Source: JBOFIQ01 sp051654905 (lineage in GTDB: Bacteria > Actinomycetota > Actinomycetes > Propionibacteriales > Propionibacteriaceae). From it: a stretch of DNA of 64,000 nucleotides. Position 1 is the first letter of the stretch. The number at the start of each line of letters is the position of its first letter. A model generated the notes under the pieces. That model worked only from the letters and a program-made list of their open reading frames with translations. It was not told the origin of the DNA and searched no databases. The position numbers were made by a program, and so were the translations under genes. The DNA lies in contig JBOFYY010000159.1 of NCBI GenBank assembly GCA_051654905.1, positions 124,001 through 188,000 of the forward strand, read 5' to 3'. This document shows, one piece after another, positions 16,068 to 23,974 of the stretch.

Positions 16068-16619
16068 GTGGAAGCAAAGGATATCGCCGCAGACCTCACG
16101 AAGGTCCACTACACCCATGACCAGATTCAGACTCGACTCAGCGAAATAGCTGCCCAGATCGACACTGACTACCAAGGCAAAGACCCACTCTTTATTGGGG
16201 TGCTTACTGGTGCAGTTATGGTGATGGCAGACTTAACCCGCCATCTCCATATTGATATGGAAATGGATTGGATGGCCGTTTCTTCATACGGATCAGGCAC
16301 TAAGAGCTCTGGAGTCGTAAGGATTCTCAAAGACCTAAGTATTGATCTTAAAGATCGACACGTTGTTGTCGTCGAAGACATCATCGACACCGGTCTGACC
16401 CTAAGCTACTTGCTTTCTAACCTTGCTAGTCGGGAACCAGCAAGCCTAGAAATCATGGCAATGTTCCGTAAACCTGAAGCCGCAGCAGTCGATATCGACG
16501 TCAAATACGTTGGTTTTGATATTCCTAACGAATTCGTGGTGGGTTATGGCCTTGACTACAACGGTAAATACCGCAATCTAATCGACGTCGGCACGCTCGC
16601 GCCGCATGTGTACAGCTAA
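16068..16619 (+). CDS. hpt: Hypoxanthine phosphoribosyltransferase
   Basis: 183 aa, the usual length, from GTG 16068, with AAGGTAGGA (16051-16059) 8 nt upstream; the open frame extends 15 codons further but without signals. It salvages hypoxanthine/guanine with PRPP. The PRPP-binding motif VVVVEDIIDTGLTL is near residue 100, with FIGVLTGAVMVMADL in the pyrophosphate loop and FDIPNEFVVGYGLDY near the end. tilS-hpt-ftsH is a widely conserved order. Confidence 0.95.
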   Translation: MEAKDIAADLTKVHYTHDQIQTRLSEIAAQIDTDYQGKDPLFIGVLTGAVMVMADLTRHLHIDMEMDWMAVSSYGSGTKSSGVVRILKDLSIDLKDRHVVVVEDIIDTGLTLSYLLSNLASREPASLEIMAMFRKPEAAAVDIDVKYVGFDIPNEFVVGYGLDYNGKYRNLIDVGTLAPHVYS

Positions 16620-16701
16620 CAGTAATCTGCCCCAAGGTTGTCATAGTTAGCTAAACTCAAGATGTTGCAGCGCACTCTGTGCTGCGTGATTAAGGTGGAC
16701 G

Positions 16702-18624
16702 ATGAAGAAGAATAGCTTCACGAAAGGGCCCTTCGCATGGGTCCTGGGTGCACTTCTCTTGCTCGTGACGTTCATGCTGCTATCGCAGTCCTTGAACGGA
16801 TACAAAGAAGTACCCATTTCAGAAATCCAGACGATTATCGAGGGAGACAAGCCTCTCGAATCGGCGTCGATTATTGATAATGAACAGAAAATCCGCATTG
16901 AGGTAGCTGGAGACAAAAAACAGCGTTTTCAGGCAACTTGGGTAGGTACTCAGAATAAAGATTTAGCTGATTCCCTCAAAAAGCGAGTTGCTGAAGGCAC
17001 GCTGAAAGAATGGAAGGGCGAGAATCCTGACCAATCTTTCTGGCCGGCAGTCCTTAACATTGCGTTACTTGGCGGACTTGTTCTGCTAACACTGTTCATG
17101 ATGAACTCAGCGCAAGGTGGCGGAAAGATCCGTTCCTTTGGAAAGTCAAAAGCCAAAGTAGCAACTAAAGACACTCCACAAACTACTTTTGCTGATGTCG
17201 CCGGATGTGATGAGGCTATCGAGGAACTACAAGAAGTAAAAGAGTTCTTGAAAGAGCCGGCTAAGTTCACCGCAGTAGGAGCAAAGATTCCCAAAGGTGT
17301 GCTGCTTTACGGGCAGCCCGGTACTGGTAAAACTTTGCTTGCGCGTGCAGTAGCTGGGGAAGCAGGAGTCCCGTTCTTCTCGATCTCTGGCTCAGACTTC
17401 GTAGAAATGTTTGTCGGTGTGGGTGCTTCTCGCGTCCGTGATCTTTTTGAGCAGGCCAAAGAAAACGCCCCCGCAATTATCTTCATCGATGAGATCGACG
17501 CAGTGGGTCGTCATCGTGGTGCTGGTACTGGTGGCGGACATGACGAGCGTGAGCAAACCTTGAACCAGTTGCTGGTCGAGATGGATGGATTCGATGTTCG
17601 TGGTGGCGTCATTTTGATTGCTGCAACTAACCGTCCTGATGTGTTAGACCCAGCGCTGCTACGCCCAGGACGATTTGACCGTCAGATTGGTGTAGATGCT
17701 CCAGATCTCAAGGGGCGTCTCAAGATTTTGCAGGTGCATGCTCAAGGGAAACCTTTCGCAGCTGATGTTGATTTAGAGTCAATCGCTCGTCGTACTCCCG
17801 GATTTACGGGTGCAGATCTGGCCAACGTTCTCAACGAAGCTGCACTACTTACCGCTCGTATGAATCTGCGACAGATTGGTAAGGAGCAGCTCGATGAAGC
17901 TATTGATCGAGTTATTGCTGGCCCGCAGAAGAAGACTCGTTTGATGGATAACCATGAGCGACTAGTCACTGCTTACCATGAAGGCGGGCACGCGCTAGTG
18001 GCTGCCGCCATGCCCGGTAATGATCCAGTGCAAAAGGTTACAATTTTGCCGCGTGGTCGTGCTTTGGGCTACACGATGGTTATGCCAGATGAAGACAAGT
18101 ACTCCCAGACTCGTGGCGAGCTGCAAGATCAACTCGCATATATGTTGGGTGGCCGTGCAGCCGAAGAGCTGATCTTCCATGATCCGACAACTGGTGCTAG
18201 TAACGATATTGAGAAAGCCACCAAGGTAGCTCGTGCAATGGTGACTCAATACGGCATGAGTGAACGTATTGGAGCTGTGAGACTTTCTGGCGGAGACCGA
18301 GAACCTTTCCTGGGTATGGCTGGTAGCAGCAGTGGGCTAGAGATCTCTGACAAGGTTGCTGGAATCATTGATGAAGAAGTTTCAGCTCTTATCAATGCTG
18401 CCCATCAAGAAGCCTTCGATGTTCTTGCAGAGAACCGGGAGGTTCTTGATGAATTGGTTCGTCAGCTCTTTGCTCATGAGACTTTAGATAAAGAACAAGT
18501 GGCAGAAATCTTTGTTCCGTTGAAGCGGCGTCCGCGTCGTGGGGCATGGACTGGTTCGGATACTCGTATCCCATCAGATGTTCCGCCGGTGATGCCACCA
18601 CCAGCAGCACCTATCTCTGAATAA
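16702..18624 (+). CDS. ftsH: Membrane AAA+ zinc protease FtsH
   Basis: 640 aa. The N-terminus has two membrane helices (residues ~9-27 and ~112-135) flanking a ~80-residue extracytoplasmic domain. The AAA+ part shows Walker A GQPGTGKT (204-211), Walker B IIFIDEIDAVGR and the second region of homology ATNRPDVLDPALLRPGRFD. The protease zinc site is HEGGH (426-430). The C-terminal tail is Arg- then Pro-rich (PPVMPPPAAP). It degrades membrane and short-lived cytoplasmic proteins. The gene ends at a hairpin 4 bp downstream. Confidence 0.97.
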   Translation: MKKNSFTKGPFAWVLGALLLLVTFMLLSQSLNGYKEVPISEIQTIIEGDKPLESASIIDNEQKIRIEVAGDKKQRFQATWVGTQNKDLADSLKKRVAEGTLKEWKGENPDQSFWPAVLNIALLGGLVLLTLFMMNSAQGGGKIRSFGKSKAKVATKDTPQTTFADVAGCDEAIEELQEVKEFLKEPAKFTAVGAKIPKGVLLYGQPGTGKTLLARAVAGEAGVPFFSISGSDFVEMFVGVGASRVRDLFEQAKENAPAIIFIDEIDAVGRHRGAGTGGGHDEREQTLNQLLVEMDGFDVRGGVILIAATNRPDVLDPALLRPGRFDRQIGVDAPDLKGRLKILQVHAQGKPFAADVDLESIARRTPGFTGADLANVLNEAALLTARMNLRQIGKEQLDEAIDRVIAGPQKKTRLMDNHERLVTAYHEGGHALVAAAMPGNDPVQKVTILPRGRALGYTMVMPDEDKYSQTRGELQDQLAYMLGGRAAEELIFHDPTTGASNDIEKATKVARAMVTQYGMSERIGAVRLSGGDREPFLGMAGSSSGLEISDKVAGIIDEEVSALINAAHQEAFDVLAENREVLDELVRQLFAHETLDKEQVAEIFVPLKRRPRRGAWTGSDTRIPSDVPPVMPPPAAPISE

Positions 18625-18628
18625 GTTC

Positions 18629-18675
18629 CAAATTAAGGGAGGGGTCACGTGTAAGCGTAGCCCCTCCTTAATTTG
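18629..18675 (+). terminator. Hairpin terminator after ftsH
   Basis: Arms CAAATTAAGGGAGGGG and CCCCTCCTTAATTTG pair over 15 bp with one bulged G and a 16-nt loop. No T-run follows, so it may act weakly or through Rho. Confidence 0.65.
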
Positions 18676-18680
18676 AAATC

Positions 18681-18757
18681 TCTGCCTCAGATTGCCAAAG
18701 ATCAAGAAAAACGCTGTTTTTAAGCTATTTTTGGCATCTTTGGCAATCTGAGGCAGA
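18681..18757. repeat. 22-bp perfect inverted repeat between ftsH and folE
   Basis: Arm TCTGCCTCAGATTGCCAAAG plus AT (18681-18702) is exactly complementary to 18736-18757, separated by a 33-nt AT-rich spacer. It lies between the ftsH terminator and the folE GTG. There is no T-run after either arm, so a simple terminator is unlikely. It could be a small mobile or REP-like palindrome, or a large leader hairpin for folE. No other copy was noticed in the window. Confidence 0.85.
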
Positions 18758-18779
18758 TTGAGTCTCTAAGATTAAGCAG

Positions 18780-19382
18780 GTGACTAGCACCACTTCTGTA
18801 CCGACAGACCAGACATCGAATATCGACACTAAACGTATCGAGGCTGCCGTTCGTGAAATTCTTATTGCGATTGGTGACGATCCTGATCGTGAAGGATTGC
18901 AGCAGACCCCTGCCCGAGTAGCGCGCGCCTATAACGAGATCTTTTCTGGAATGGGAAAAAGCGCCGATGATGTTCTATCTACAACCTTCGATATCGGACA
19001 TGACGAACTTGTTTTGGTGAAAGATATTGAACTGTGGAGTGTGTGTGAACACCATCTGCTGCCATTTACCGGAGTAGCTCATGTGGGATATATCCCAGAT
19101 AAAGATGGTCGGATTACTGGACTATCTAAATTAGCGCGACTAGTTGATGTCTACGCCAAACGTCCTCAGGTGCAGGAGCGCTTAACCACGCAAGTTGCAG
19201 ATGCGTTAGTTGAGCATCTAAATGCTCGGGGAGTCATCGTAGTGATTGAAGCAGAACACCAGTGCATGGTGATGCGGGGAGTGAAGAAGCCAGGGGCAAA
19301 AACAATCACATCAGCTGTACGAGGTGTGATGCGTCACCCAGCCACTCGAGCTGAGGTCATGGGCCTCATCACGAGCCGTTAA
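18780..19382 (+). CDS. folE: GTP cyclohydrolase I
   Basis: 200 aa. It converts GTP to dihydroneopterin triphosphate, the first step of folate synthesis. The zinc motif CEHHLLPF is near residue 85, with AHVGYIPD and the second zinc Cys in AEHQCMVMRGV. GTG start at 18780; no Shine-Dalgarno is clear and the 22-bp inverted repeat ends 22 bp upstream, so it may shape translation or transcription. The stop overlaps the menA ATG by one base (TAATG). Confidence 0.95.
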   Translation: MTSTTSVPTDQTSNIDTKRIEAAVREILIAIGDDPDREGLQQTPARVARAYNEIFSGMGKSADDVLSTTFDIGHDELVLVKDIELWSVCEHHLLPFTGVAHVGYIPDKDGRITGLSKLARLVDVYAKRPQVQERLTTQVADALVEHLNARGVIVVIEAEHQCMVMRGVKKPGAKTITSAVRGVMRHPATRAEVMGLITSR

Positions 19383-20260
19383 TGGCGACATTGTCTCAGT
19401 GGGTTGAAGGTGCTCGTCCCCGAACTCTCCCCGCTGCAGTTGCACCCATTGTCGCGGGAACAGGCGTAGCTTTTTTCGTCCATCGTGTTGATTTAGTACG
19501 GGCAGTATTGGCGTTAGTAGTGGCGCTTGCACTGCAAATTGGCGTGAACTTTGCTAATGATTATTCCGACGGTATCCGAGGAACTGACGCTAACCGGGTA
19601 GGGCCGTTGCGGTTAACCGGGTTAGGGCTGGCTAAACCAAAACAAGTAAAGTTGGCCGCGTTCTCCTGTTTTGGAGCAGGGGCAGCAGCTGGTTTCGTTC
19701 TAGTTGCTTTGACGGGGCACTGGTGGTTGTTAGGTATCGGAGCAGCCGCTATTTTGGCGGCATGGTTTTATACCGGAGGTAAGCACCCCTACGGTTATGC
19801 CGGGTTAGGGGAAGTTTTTGTCTTTGTTTTCTTTGGTCTGGTAGCGGTTGCCGGGACCACCTATGTTCAGTGTGATGAGGTTCCTATATCGGCTTGGTGC
19901 GTGGCAGTAGCTATTGGATCATTAGCATGCCTTATTCTCGTGGCAAATAATCTACGGGACCGAGTCGGTGATTTAGCTTCTGGTAAGCGGACTTTGGCAA
20001 CTAGATTAGGTGACCGAGGCACGCGCTGGTTTTTCCTGCTGTTGATGGTTATTGCTATAGCGGCTGTGATAGCTGCTGCAGTAGCTTCGACGTGGTGGGC
20101 GATGCTAGGACTCGCATTTGTAGTGCTGGTTTTTTCTCCGACACGCGCAGTGCTTGCTGGGGTGCATGGACGTGATCTTATTGCAGTATTAAAGACAATA
20201 GGAATAGCTGAATTAGTATGCGCCTGTGGGCTAGCTATAGGCATGGCGATAGGAGGCTAG
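19382..20260 (+). CDS. menA: 1,4-dihydroxy-2-naphthoate polyprenyltransferase MenA
   Basis: 292 aa, about eight membrane helices. It joins the isoprenoid tail to dihydroxynaphthoate to give demethylmenaquinone. The UbiA-family Asp motif is NFANDYSDGIRG (residue ~58), with GPLRLTGLG as in actinobacterial MenA and the second Asp loop NNLRDRVGD. ATG overlaps the folE stop. Together with menG and the polyprenyl synthase it supplies the quinone used by the Nuo complex in this window. Confidence 0.94.
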   Translation: MATLSQWVEGARPRTLPAAVAPIVAGTGVAFFVHRVDLVRAVLALVVALALQIGVNFANDYSDGIRGTDANRVGPLRLTGLGLAKPKQVKLAAFSCFGAGAAAGFVLVALTGHWWLLGIGAAAILAAWFYTGGKHPYGYAGLGEVFVFVFFGLVAVAGTTYVQCDEVPISAWCVAVAIGSLACLILVANNLRDRVGDLASGKRTLATRLGDRGTRWFFLLLMVIAIAAVIAAAVASTWWAMLGLAFVVLVFSPTRAVLAGVHGRDLIAVLKTIGIAELVCACGLAIGMAIGG

Positions 20261-20743
20261 ATGAAACGTATATTTTTTGGTCCAGCAGCTATTTTTTCGG
20301 TGCTATTAGCAATTGGGTTTTTTATTCTGGCAGGATTAGCTGCTTTTTGGTCTATTAGTGGTACTGCTTCTCTTATCGCGCCAGCAGCAGTATTTGCGAT
20401 AGTTGGTTTTATTGTGTTGGTTTTAGGGGCTCGTACAGCTGTGAAACTAGGGGATACTGGTATTGAGGTGCTGGGTGATCCTATGATTCCTTACTCCGAT
20501 ATTGACGGGGTACGTTTGGAACGTCGCGGGAAAACTTGGTGGCAAGGTGCCCGGGCGCTGCCAATTATCGAAGTAGCTGAAGGTCGTGCGGTGCGCGATA
20601 TCCCACTAGATGGGTTATTAGCGGCTTCTGGTTCTCGACGGTTGCGTGCGCAAGCTGAGCGTATTGCAGAATTAGCGCACGTAAAGTTGGATGATACGGG
20701 TATTATTTATGACGTCAAAGTAGCGCCACGTCGAGGACTATAA
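20261..20743 (+). CDS. Two-helix membrane protein with PH-like soluble part
   Basis: 160 aa. Two hydrophobic helices (residues ~5-30 and ~38-58) are followed by a soluble beta-rich part (GDTGIEVLGDPMIPYSDIDG, RRGKTWWQG) resembling bacterial PH-like domains. Function unknown. The ATG is the base right after the menA stop, so it should be translated with menA. It ends before a strong bidirectional terminator. Confidence 0.65.
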   Translation: MKRIFFGPAAIFSVLLAIGFFILAGLAAFWSISGTASLIAPAAVFAIVGFIVLVLGARTAVKLGDTGIEVLGDPMIPYSDIDGVRLERRGKTWWQGARALPIIEVAEGRAVRDIPLDGLLAASGSRRLRAQAERIAELAHVKLDDTGIIYDVKVAPRRGL

Positions 20744-20762
20744 ATTTCAATCTTTTCTAATT

Positions 20763-20806
20763 AAATAATGCTGTCTAGAAAAATATCTAGACAGCATTAT
20801 TTTTAT
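20763..20806. terminator. Bidirectional terminator between convergent transcripts
   Basis: A perfect 17-bp stem (AAATAATGCTGTCTAGA and its complement at 20786-20802) with a 6-nt loop; T-rich on both exits. It separates the menA transcript from the converging nuclease gene. Confidence 0.93.
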
Positions 20807-20820
20807 ATGAAGAGATGTTA

Positions 20821-22557
20821 CTAAGAGTAAATAGCGAGCCAATCACGTAATGCGACAGTTGCTCGTACGTCGTCTTCGTTATATTCCAGAACTCGTTGGG
20901 CAGCGGCGTTACGTATGTCAGCAGTCTCTCCATGGACTGCTTCGGTAAACCAGGATTGAGAGTTCAAACCACCAGGATCTTCGTCGCGCCATTCAAAGCC
21001 AGGTCCTTCATGAGCTACTACTTTTAGTCCCAGACCATGAGTACCAAAGAAGTTTCGTTTTACGATGGCGAAAAGATCGACAAAGTGCTCGCGTGCCCAT
21101 TCCACCGCCCACAGTAAATCAGGCGAATTATTACGGTTAGCTAGGCGTTGCAGCCGAACTACTTCGTAGTCGGAGTAATGATAAACCCGAATATCGTGCC
21201 CAGCTTCGGCTAGTGTTCGTAGCCACTGCATAGCCTTAACCGCAAGAGCAGTTTCTGCTTGATCGTCAAGGTCTGTAAACTCAACAAAGGGAATAAAACC
21301 TTGGGGAACGCCTTGCTCTGCACCCCCGCGTATTTGGAAACCCCATAAGTACACTCGGTCATCGCTAGAGGTTTCGATATCAAAATCAATCTCGACAGCA
21401 GCTGAAGGCACGACGATAGGGGAGTCTCCTTCACGCTCTAAAGCGATGCCAGCAGTTAGTAGTCGAGCTCGTCGCGCTGCAAGTCGTAGTCGTCCTTCAG
21501 TTCCTGAACGATGTGTTACTTGCGGTAAATAAGCAGTTAGTAATGTTTCTACGTCTGCTTTAGCTAGGTCAGATACCGTGAAAATTTTTAGAGCCCGTAA
21601 TGCTGAGATTTCTCGAACATCTAGCGGAGTTTTATCGATCCGTAGCGAAAGGTCTTCGGGGGGAAGTTGTAATTGGCAGTTTTCCCACCAACGACATGAG
21701 GAACATTCTCTTATCGCGATGGGAGCAACCATCAACGGAGGACAGCTAGTGCTATCTGCTTGTTGTTGGGAAGCTACTTGCGCCACTCGTACCCGAAACC
21801 CGTGTTCGTGGTCGTAGCGTTCCAGCGGGGATCGTAATTTCCAACCGTCAGCAGCGGTGCGACTAAAAGTCCGGATAGTTTTTTCTGCTAAATCAACCCA
21901 TACGATCAGCGGTACGCCGTTAGCATCAGTTTCGTTGCCGACAATACCTGCCCAAGCTGTTGTCGCATCAGCATATCTGTGGGCTTCGAGCAGCTTACGG
22001 TAGTGGGCTGCTTGTAGTAGATCATTTTCTCTACTGGTACTGCGAAATACTCGGTCAGGAATTATTAGTGATGTTTCCTGCCCGGGAGTAGTTACAGGCG
22101 AACACATCATTTCGTGGATAACATCTTTGCCAGATTGACGCCGCTCCAAGACTGCATGGTTTTTGATTTTCACTGGAGAATATCCGGGCATTCCGGTTTC
22201 GGTAACTCCAGTACGTTGCCACCAAGTTGGGCGTCCACTACGGTGCCCGGCTAAATCTTGCGGCAAGGCTCCACCAAGAATGATCTCGACACCTTCTGCC
22301 ATAGCCGCTAGGCAGGCACTTTCCTTAGCTTCCCATGATTGGTCAGATAAGGAACGCAAATCACAGATACTGCCAGTGAATCCTGCAAGGAGGGCAGAAA
22401 TGACAGTATTTTCATGTTCATGACTGCGTGCGAAAATATCAGCAAGACCGTCATCTATGGTGCGAGGTCCGGGGTCGCTAATTAGCGGGTGGAAGGTATT
22501 TTGCACCTTCACTGGACAGCTATATGCCGCACTGGCATCAAGAACGATCTTGGTCAT
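20821..22557 (-). CDS. TM0106-type predicted nuclease: RecB-like N-terminal and RNase H-like C-terminal domains
   Basis: 578 aa. The N-terminal ~250 residues fit a RecB/Cas4-like PD-(D/E)xK fold ending in the motif PVKIKNH (about residue 128), followed by a Cys set RECSSCRWWENC near 284-295 that could bind iron-sulfur or zinc. The C-terminal ~190 residues are a predicted 3'-5' exonuclease (RNase_H_2/YprB type) with VEIDFDIET, YHYSDYE and YNEDDV supplying the acidic residues. The usual acidic residue of the N-terminal fold is not obvious in GRPTWWQ, so that half may be inactive. Cellular role unknown; DNA repair is a common guess. It starts 13 bp after menG on the same strand. Confidence 0.8.
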   Translation of the reverse strand: MTKIVLDASAAYSCPVKVQNTFHPLISDPGPRTIDDGLADIFARSHEHENTVISALLAGFTGSICDLRSLSDQSWEAKESACLAAMAEGVEIILGGALPQDLAGHRSGRPTWWQRTGVTETGMPGYSPVKIKNHAVLERRQSGKDVIHEMMCSPVTTPGQETSLIIPDRVFRSTSRENDLLQAAHYRKLLEAHRYADATTAWAGIVGNETDANGVPLIVWVDLAEKTIRTFSRTAADGWKLRSPLERYDHEHGFRVRVAQVASQQQADSTSCPPLMVAPIAIRECSSCRWWENCQLQLPPEDLSLRIDKTPLDVREISALRALKIFTVSDLAKADVETLLTAYLPQVTHRSGTEGRLRLAARRARLLTAGIALEREGDSPIVVPSAAVEIDFDIETSSDDRVYLWGFQIRGGAEQGVPQGFIPFVEFTDLDDQAETALAVKAMQWLRTLAEAGHDIRVYHYSDYEVVRLQRLANRNNSPDLLWAVEWAREHFVDLFAIVKRNFFGTHGLGLKVVAHEGPGFEWRDEDPGGLNSQSWFTEAVHGETADIRNAAAQRVLEYNEDDVRATVALRDWLAIYS

Positions 22558-22570
22558 CGGGTTAATAATG

Positions 22571-23308
22571 TTAATTCATGCAACGGTGCAGCGCGACAAT
22601 GCCGCCAGACAGGTTCTTCCAAGAAACATCATGCCAGCCGGCTGCCACGAGTAGATCTGCTAAGGCAGCCTGATCTGGCCAAGCGATAATGCTTTCAGCT
22701 AGGTAGGCGTAGGCGGGGGCATTCGTGGAGGCGATAGCGGCAAGCCTCGGTAAAGCTGCCATGATCCAGTCGCGGTAAATAACTCGAAATGGCGCCCAAG
22801 TGGGAGTGGAAAATTCGTTTACCACTAACCGTCCGCCAGGTTTTACGACTCGTCGCATTTCGCGTAGCGCAGCGACAGTGTCCTCTACATTACGCAGACC
22901 GTAGGAAATAGTGACCGCATCAAAGGTATGGTCTGCGAAGGGAAGTGCTAAAGCATCTCCGTTGATGAAAGGAAGTTCTGGGTGTTTGCGTTTTCCTTCG
23001 CTTAGCATCCCAAAGGATAGATCGCAGGCAATGACATCGGCTCCTGCCTCAACAAGTCCAAGTGAACTTGAGCCAGGACCAGCAGCTAAATCAAGAATTT
23101 TTTCTCCGGGCTGGGGGGCTACTGCTGCCAGCATTGCTTGCCGCCATAATGGCACTGCGCCGGGTGCCATCAGGTTATTCATTAGGTCGTAGCGTGGTGC
23201 TACGCGGTCGAACATGGCCTGCATTTCGGCGCGTTTTTTGTCGAGCTGTGCTCGTACCTCATCATTATCCACACCTACAGACTGCCAGATTGGGCGCAGA
23301 AGTGACAT
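22571..23308 (-). CDS. menG: Demethylmenaquinone methyltransferase MenG (UbiE)
   Basis: 245 aa from ATG 23308; a GTG at 23272 would start nearer the usual family N-terminus (VDNDEVRAQLDKKRAEMQAM). It adds the C2 methyl group in the last step of menaquinone synthesis. Signatures are FDRVAPRYDLMNNLM, the SAM motif LDLAAGPGSSSLGL and TISYGLRNVEDTVAAL. It is divergent from the ABC genes with only 18 bp (or 54) between starts, and is followed by the nuclease gene. Confidence 0.94.
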   Translation of the reverse strand: MSLLRPIWQSVGVDNDEVRAQLDKKRAEMQAMFDRVAPRYDLMNNLMAPGAVPLWRQAMLAAVAPQPGEKILDLAAGPGSSSLGLVEAGADVIACDLSFGMLSEGKRKHPELPFINGDALALPFADHTFDAVTISYGLRNVEDTVAALREMRRVVKPGGRLVVNEFSTPTWAPFRVIYRDWIMAALPRLAAIASTNAPAYAYLAESIIAWPDQAALADLLVAAGWHDVSWKNLSGGIVALHRCMN

Positions 23309-23326
23309 GTGAGAGACAATCAAAGT

Positions 23327-23974
23327 ATGGCCAGCAAGCGCACAGCAGTTCTTCAAGTGTCCGGACTCACGAAATCTTTCGGTCCGGTTCGGATCATCAA
23401 TAACGTTGATCTTGATGTGAGAGCAGGGGAGTGCGTCATTCTTACCGGACGTAATGGTGCCGGAAAATCGACGCTGCTTCGCTGCATTATTGGTGCCGAA
23501 CGTCCTGATTCGGGAACGGTTACGGTTAATGGTTCTGCGATGACTGAGATTGATCCAGATATTCGCCGTGCTGTTGCAACCGTCATCGACGATCTTGATT
23601 TTTTCCCAGATTTGTCAGTTGTGGAACATTTAGATTTATTGGCGCGGGCACATGGCATTACAGAACCAGAAGCTATCGTCGATGAAATTTTAGAAGAGGT
23701 GCAGTTGGTTCCGCAGTCGGGTCAACTGCCTGGAACACTTAGTTCGGGACAGCGGCGTCGGTTAGCGCTAGCGACAGCTTTCGTTCGGCCACGTCAATTA
23801 TTGATTCTCGACGAACCAGAGCAACGACTCGATGTTGAGGGAATCGACTGGTTAGCGAAACGACTAAAAGAGGAAATGGGTAAGGGTCTGGCTATTCTCA
23901 TGGCTACTCACGAACCTAAGCTCGTTGATGAAGTAGCGACCCGGGTGGTTTCTATTGGTGAAGGTCGATCATGA
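23327..23974 (+). CDS. ABC transporter ATP-binding subunit
   Basis: 215 aa from ATG 23327; GTG 23309 is an alternative that abuts the menG ATG. Walker A GRNGAGKST (~residue 45), signature LSSGQRRRLALA, Walker B LLILDEPEQRLD and the switch His in MATHEPKLVDE. It would energise the permease that follows (ATGA overlap). The pair looks like a two-gene exporter; the substrate cannot be read. Confidence 0.9.
   Translation: MASKRTAVLQVSGLTKSFGPVRIINNVDLDVRAGECVILTGRNGAGKSTLLRCIIGAERPDSGTVTVNGSAMTEIDPDIRRAVATVIDDLDFFPDLSVVEHLDLLARAHGITEPEAIVDEILEEVQLVPQSGQLPGTLSSGQRRRLALATAFVRPRQLLILDEPEQRLDVEGIDWLAKRLKEEMGKGLAILMATHEPKLVDEVATRVVSIGEGRS

Noticed and set aside
16647..16916. Minus-strand frame over the ftsH start
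   Set aside because: Antisense to the ftsH membrane segment; no independent support.
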